A stretch of DNA of 64,000 nucleotides, from contig JBCCPJ010000008.1 of the NCBI GenBank assembly GCA_039024895.1, positions 1 through 64,000 on the forward strand. Reading direction: 5' to 3'. Both the position numbers and the translations under genes were made by a program. This DNA is from JAJDOD01 sp039024895 (GTDB lineage: Bacteria > Pseudomonadota > Alphaproteobacteria > Rhodobacterales > Rhodobacteraceae). Each line of letters begins with the position of its first letter. The stretch's first letter is position 1. The notes below the pieces were generated by a model. That model was not told the DNA's origin and did not search any database. It worked only from the letters and a program-made list of their open reading frames with translations. Below, one piece after another: positions 60,419 to 64,000 of this stretch.

Positions 60419-61105
60419 TTAGGCGGTTGCCTTTCGGTGGCGCACGACGCCAAGACCGGCCAGACCGGCGAGCAGCAACAACGCGCTTGCGGGCAGGGGC
60501 ACAGGGGTCAGCTCTTCATACTCGAAGGTCGCGATGGCGCCGTAATTTTCAAAACCAGACCCGTAGTTTTGTGATCGGCTAAAAAGACCGCCTGAGTTCG
60601 AAGTCGACGCAATGGCGGGGCCGAAGTAGAAACGTGCGACGTCCGACACCATGATGTCCATCAACAGGTTACCATTGGCTGGGTCATAAATGTAGCTGCC
60701 ACTGAACTTCAGCACACCGCTCATGATCGGGCTGCCGTCATAGGCATTGCTTGCAAACAGCGCATTGTCGGTGCCGAGGTTGCTGTTGAAGCCCGCGACC
60801 GTCTGATCGGTATTCAAGGCGTTCACCTCTGCGTCGGTGGTTGAGAAGGACATATCAAACGTCCCAAGCGGGCCATTGATGTCACTGGCGCGCATATCGA
60901 AGCTGATGCTTGTGATTTTTATCTGACCAAGGTTGGCGAAGTTGCTCGCGTCCCAAACTTGCTGGAAACGATCATTCCCGGGGTTTGGGCTGAATGGAAA
61001 GGCATTAAAGCCAAAGCGGTCAGGCGTACCGATTGTCAATGTGGCGGCGGATAACGGACCGGCAACCCAGATCAGCGCGGCGGTCAACAGCGTTCTTATC
61101 ATCAT
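60419..61105 (-). CDS. VPLPA-CTERM sorting domain protein
   Basis: A 228-residue secreted protein. The signal peptide (MMIRTLLTAALIWVAGPLSA) is followed by about 175 Asn/Gly/Ser-rich residues. The end is PVPLPASALLLLAGLAG followed by a basic RHRKATA: a VPLPA-CTERM anchor, cut by an exosortase/rhombosortase-like system. I start at the first of two Met codons, with GGGGAAG upstream. The sorting enzyme is not in the window. Confidence 0.88.
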   Translation of the reverse strand: MMIRTLLTAALIWVAGPLSAATLTIGTPDRFGFNAFPFSPNPGNDRFQQVWDASNFANLGQIKITSISFDMRASDINGPLGTFDMSFSTTDAEVNALNTDQTVAGFNSNLGTDNALFASNAYDGSPIMSGVLKFSGSYIYDPANGNLLMDIMVSDVARFYFGPAIASTSNSGGLFSRSQNYGSGFENYGAIATFEYEELTPVPLPASALLLLAGLAGLGVVRHRKATA

Positions 61106-61454
61106 CAGGTCTTCCCCTGCACGAGTTACCAACCGCATCAATCTTTCGCGGCTATGGTTAACATCGCCCATGGGCAAGGCGTGGGTTTTGTAGGATTTGG
61201 ACCGTTCTACGGCAACTGTTTCCGCCCTTTGGCTAATTCCCATAGGCCGAGGTGGACCCCAACTAAAAGCGGAGGCAATTGGGTTCAACATTCGCCAAAG
61301 GCGCAGCCATTCAACATGAATTGTGCGTGGCAGAAGTGAACGTTATGAGGCGTCGCATGTGGGCGCAACGCCCGGTCGCCACCAGCGTTGCCAAGACGGA
61401 GTGTGTTTTCGAAACGCGCGTCCCTCGCGCAGGCATTATCCCTAAGTTGCGTCC
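61106..61454. other. Gene-free stretch between the VPLPA-CTERM gene and ppk2
   Basis: About 350 bp with no gene or RNA that I can support. It must hold the promoter of the VPLPA-CTERM gene; I see no clear -10/-35 and no repeat. Confidence 0.5.
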
Positions 61455-62324
61455 TTAGATGCTCGATTTGCGCGTTTTAGGGTGCAATGCTTTCACAAGA
61501 ATGTGGTGGCTGTAAAGCAGCACGTGGTCTGCGCGCCCGACAATACGTGGATCGGGCGCTTTTGCGACCTTGGTGTTTTTGCCGGGATAGGCCAGTCCGG
61601 ACAGGAAATGTCTCATGCAGTTCAACCGCGCCCGCTTCTTGTCATCGGATTTGATGATGGTCCACGGGGCGTCTGCGGTATCCGTGTAGAACAGCATGGC
61701 CTCCTTGGCTTCCGTGTATTCATCCCATTTGCCGAGGCTTGCCTTGTCGATGGGCGACAGTTTCCAGCGCTTGAGGGGGTCTGTCTCCCGCGCCTTGAAG
61801 CGTCGTCTTTGTTCCTCTTGCGTGACAGAGAACCAATACTTGTAAAGCCGGATGCCGCTGCGTGCGAGCATCCGCTCAAAATCCGGTGTCTGCCGCATGA
61901 ACTCCAGATATTCGGAGGGGTCGCAGAACTCCATAACGCGTTCAACGCCGGCGCGATTGTACCAGGATCGGTCATAGAAGACCATTTCACCCGCCGTTGG
62001 TAAGTAATTGATATAGCGCTGGAAGTACCACTGTCCGCGCTCTGCGTCGGTGGGCTTGTTGAGCGCGACGACCCGTGCGGCGCGCGGGTTGAGATGTTCG
62101 GTGAACCGTTTGATCGTGCCGCCTTTTCCAGCCGCATCGCGCCCCTCGAAAAGCATGACGAACTTCTGGCCGGTTTCCTGCGCCCAATGCTGAACCTTTA
62201 GCAGCTCTGCCTGAAGATCGGCCTTCTCTTTCTCGTAGCTTTGCCGGTCGAGCTTTTCTGAATAGGGGTAGGTGCCACTCTCAAAAGTAGCTGCTTCGGT
62301 GTCGATGACTTGATCTTTGGGCAT
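61455..62324 (-). CDS. ppk2: Polyphosphate kinase 2
   Basis: A 289-residue PPK2 that transfers phosphate between polyphosphate and nucleoside diphosphates. FVMLFEGRDAAGKGGTIKRF holds Walker A, FYDRSWYNRAGVERVM is the Walker B and lid region, and the length fits the one-domain class I type. The start MPKDQVIDTE has GGAGTG upstream; a longer reading runs toward fabI with unlikely residues. Confidence 0.95.
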   Translation of the reverse strand: MPKDQVIDTEAATFESGTYPYSEKLDRQSYEKEKADLQAELLKVQHWAQETGQKFVMLFEGRDAAGKGGTIKRFTEHLNPRAARVVALNKPTDAERGQWYFQRYINYLPTAGEMVFYDRSWYNRAGVERVMEFCDPSEYLEFMRQTPDFERMLARSGIRLYKYWFSVTQEEQRRRFKARETDPLKRWKLSPIDKASLGKWDEYTEAKEAMLFYTDTADAPWTIIKSDDKKRARLNCMRHFLSGLAYPGKNTKVAKAPDPRIVGRADHVLLYSHHILVKALHPKTRKSSI

Positions 62325-62401
62325 AGGCGCACTCCGCAAGCTGATGCGACCCACTCCTAGACAGTAAGAATTGACAGGTCCTTGACCAGGATCAAATCTA
62401 T

Positions 62402-63187
62402 TCAGAGATTTTCTTGCTGCATCATTCCCAGCACATGATAGCCGCCATCGACGCGAATGATCTCGCCCGTGGTAAAAGCGCCTGCGTCTGAGCACAAATA
62501 CACCGCCGTGCCGCCGACCGCTTCAAGCGTCGCATTAGAGCGGAGAGGGGCGTTCATCTCGATTGTCTTGAAGGTCTTGCGCGCCCCGCCAATTGCCGCG
62601 CCCGCCAGCGTCTTCATGGGGCCGGGGCTAATGGCATTCACCCGGATGCCTTGTGGCCCCAGGTCATTCGCAAGATACCGCACGGAACTCTCGAGGGCGG
62701 CTTTGGCGACCCCCATAACGTTGTAATTCGGCTGAACCCGGTTCGAACCCATATAGGTCAGGGTGATGAGCGACCCGCCTTCTGCCATCATCGGCTCCGC
62801 CCTGCGGGCACATTCGATGAAGGAATAGCAAGAGATATTCAGCGAGTTCAGGAAGTTATCCCGACTGGTATTCACAAAGCGACCGGTCAACTCACTTTTG
62901 TCCGAAAATGCGATGGCATGGACGAGAAAGTCGAGCTTGCCCCAAGCTGTGCTGATTTTGTCAAAGCATGTATCCATCGAGGCCGCATCGGTCACATCCA
63001 AGTCAATCAACAGGTCTGAGCCCACGCTTGCGGCCAGCGGTTCAACCCGCTTGCCGAACGGTTCGCCTTGATAAGAAAATGCCAATTCCGCGCCCGCATC
63101 CGCCAGCGCCTTTGCAATGCCCCACGCAATCGAGCGATCATTGGCCACGCCCATCACAAGGCCGCGTTTGCCGGTCATCTGTCCCAT
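62402..63187 (-). CDS. fabI: NADH-dependent enoyl-ACP reductase
   Basis: A 261-residue SDR enzyme that completes each fatty-acid elongation cycle. GVANDRSIAWGIAKAL is the nucleotide-binding loop; NYNVMGVAKAALE holds the Tyr-x6-Lys catalytic pair (Y...K). It is the target type for triclosan. GGGGAGA precedes the ATG. Confidence 0.96.
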   Translation of the reverse strand: MGQMTGKRGLVMGVANDRSIAWGIAKALADAGAELAFSYQGEPFGKRVEPLAASVGSDLLIDLDVTDAASMDTCFDKISTAWGKLDFLVHAIAFSDKSELTGRFVNTSRDNFLNSLNISCYSFIECARRAEPMMAEGGSLITLTYMGSNRVQPNYNVMGVAKAALESSVRYLANDLGPQGIRVNAISPGPMKTLAGAAIGGARKTFKTIEMNAPLRSNATLEAVGGTAVYLCSDAGAFTTGEIIRVDGGYHVLGMMQQENL

Positions 63188-63249
63188 GGGTCTCCCCTTC
63201 GTCTTTGCCTTAGGTGATGCCGCGTGGGGCGGATGGGTGCAAGATGGTT

Positions 63250-64000
63250 TCAGGGGGGAAAGTGCTGATCGCGCGGCGGAATTTGTTTTGTGAGCAGGTC
63301 CTTGAGTGCCGGGTGCGGGAACTCTCGCGGTAGGGTGACAGCAAAAAATGGCTCGGAAATACCGAGGTCGAAATCCGCGACCTTCAGCAGACCATTGGCG
63401 ATTTCATCTGCGACCACGATGGAGGACGTGAGCGCGACCCCAACGCCCGCACGCGCCAGAAGGCGCACCATCGCCATATCATCGACGTTTGCGGCAAGCT
63501 GCGGTGTCACACCCAACGTCGCAACCAGATTTTCAAAGGCGGACCGGACCACAATATCTGTCGGCAGGATCAAGGGTTCGCTCGCAAGAAGCTCCGCCAG
63601 TGAGCCGTAATTCAATCGCTCTGGCGTGCCGTGCAAATGCACTGGCTGTTCGGCAATCCGCTGTGCGGCAAAGTGGACGTCGGAACTGGTCCGGTGCGGC
63701 ACCCGTGTGGTCAAAACCACATCGAGCGCCAAGGTCTCAAGGTCCGTTATGAGCGCATCGGTATCGCCGGATTTCAGCGATAGTGGATATGCCCCTGACT
63801 GGAGAAGTGGTTGCAGAAACTGCATCTGAAAATTGCGCGAAAGCGTGGAGAGTGCGCCGACACGTAGAGGCTGGGCCGATCGTTCACCGTGGTTCAGCGT
63901 TGCGAGCAATTCATCACCGGCGGAGAAAATGCGGTTGGCGTGGTCCAATGCGATGCGCCCAGCTTCGGTTAATACAAGGGCGCGCCCCACGCGGTCGAAC
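63250..64000 (-). CDS. LysR-family regulator (NhaR-like), N-terminus cut by window end
   Basis: A partial LysR protein; the frame is open to the end of the window and reads FDRVGRALVLTEAGRIALDHANRIF, the last part of the helix-turn-helix and the linker helix. The effector domain (about 160 residues) resembles NhaR. The full start lies past base 64000. It runs in the direction toward fabI, 62 bp away, and could regulate neighbours beyond the window. Confidence 0.85.
   Translation of the reverse strand, partial: FDRVGRALVLTEAGRIALDHANRIFSAGDELLATLNHGERSAQPLRVGALSTLSRNFQMQFLQPLLQSGAYPLSLKSGDTDALITDLETLALDVVLTTRVPHRTSSDVHFAAQRIAEQPVHLHGTPERLNYGSLAELLASEPLILPTDIVVRSAFENLVATLGVTPQLAANVDDMAMVRLLARAGVGVALTSSIVVADEIANGLLKVADFDLGISEPFFAVTLPREFPHPALKDLLTKQIPPRDQHFPP

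Noticed and set aside
1..64000. CRISPR arrays, IS elements, prophage
   Set aside because: No regularly spaced repeats, transposase or phage structural genes were found on either strand.

Overview
The window reads as chromosomal DNA of an alphaproteobacterium of the order Rhodobacterales (Roseobacter/Rhodobacter group). Signs are: the GC-rich housekeeping content, two LexA sites of the alphaproteobacterial form GTTC-N7-GTTC, a DUF1127 gene followed by CCUCCUCCC-loop hairpins of the CcsR/Cuckoo type known from Rhodobacter, a VPLPA-CTERM protein, DUF4169, DUF2927 and DUF983 proteins, and an N-terminally Kdo-directed LPS gene set. I see no rRNA, tRNA, CRISPR array, complete IS element or prophage. 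The only RNA genes I can name are rnpB and the Cuckoo-type sRNAs.

Layout. 0-6 kb: a lipase-like membrane protein, the fumC-DUF4169-RHH operon, a MITE-like inverted repeat, a remnant of the error-prone polymerase gene dnaE2 with its SOS box, and a ferredoxin with a secreted propeller-like protein. 5.8-7.5 kb: DUF1127 plus four anti-Shine-Dalgarno hairpins, divergent from mrp. 7.6-12.2 kb: rlmE-kdsB-kdsA-kdsD-waaA, the Kdo branch of LPS synthesis. 12.3-15.6 kb: lytic transglycosylase, GAPDH, dtd and a sugar kinase. 15.7-22.6 kb: a compact membrane-stress-like operon (small membrane protein, XpaC, TelA, DUF2927 lipoprotein, SPFH-GYF protein, b561-like protein, zinc-ribbon membrane protein). 22.7-29.7 kb: pseudouridine synthase, tadA, a DUF1185 gene with a large internal deletion, MBL hydrolase, ceramidase, a dead glyoxalase fragment, gatCA, amidase and rnpB. 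29.7-37 kb: secreted propeller protein, DUF533, rpmG, GNAT, an ECF42-type sigma factor with its DGPF partner, a response regulator and transketolase. 37-44.6 kb: coiled-coil protein and zapA, a NADH dehydrogenase fused to a cyclic-nucleotide domain, the Grx4/BolA iron-sulfur pair, a CAT-like acyltransferase, purL and an ACT protein. 44.9-51.5 kb: polA, a HerA-like ATPase, IalB, and an SOS-controlled orphan imuA. 51.5-64 kb: aldo-keto reductase, lipocalin, XRE regulator divergent from a desaturase, EamA permease, DUF983/NUDIX, metG, VPLPA-CTERM protein, ppk2, fabI, and a LysR regulator cut by the window end.

The most notable stories are (1) a dismantled SOS mutasome: imuA stands alone under a textbook LexA promoter, while 46 kb away a second LexA promoter is joined directly to the last ~110 codons of dnaE2; (2) two tandem, two-hairpin Cuckoo-type sRNAs ending in an intrinsic terminator, with strand-specific G-U pairs supporting the reading direction; (3) the TelA/XpaC/SPFH/zinc-ribbon operon, which resembles the Bacillus ydjGHI membrane-stress module without PspA; and (4) several small decay scars (DUF1185 deletion, glyoxalase nonsense fragment). 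All calls come from reading sequence and remembered family features; no database search was run.
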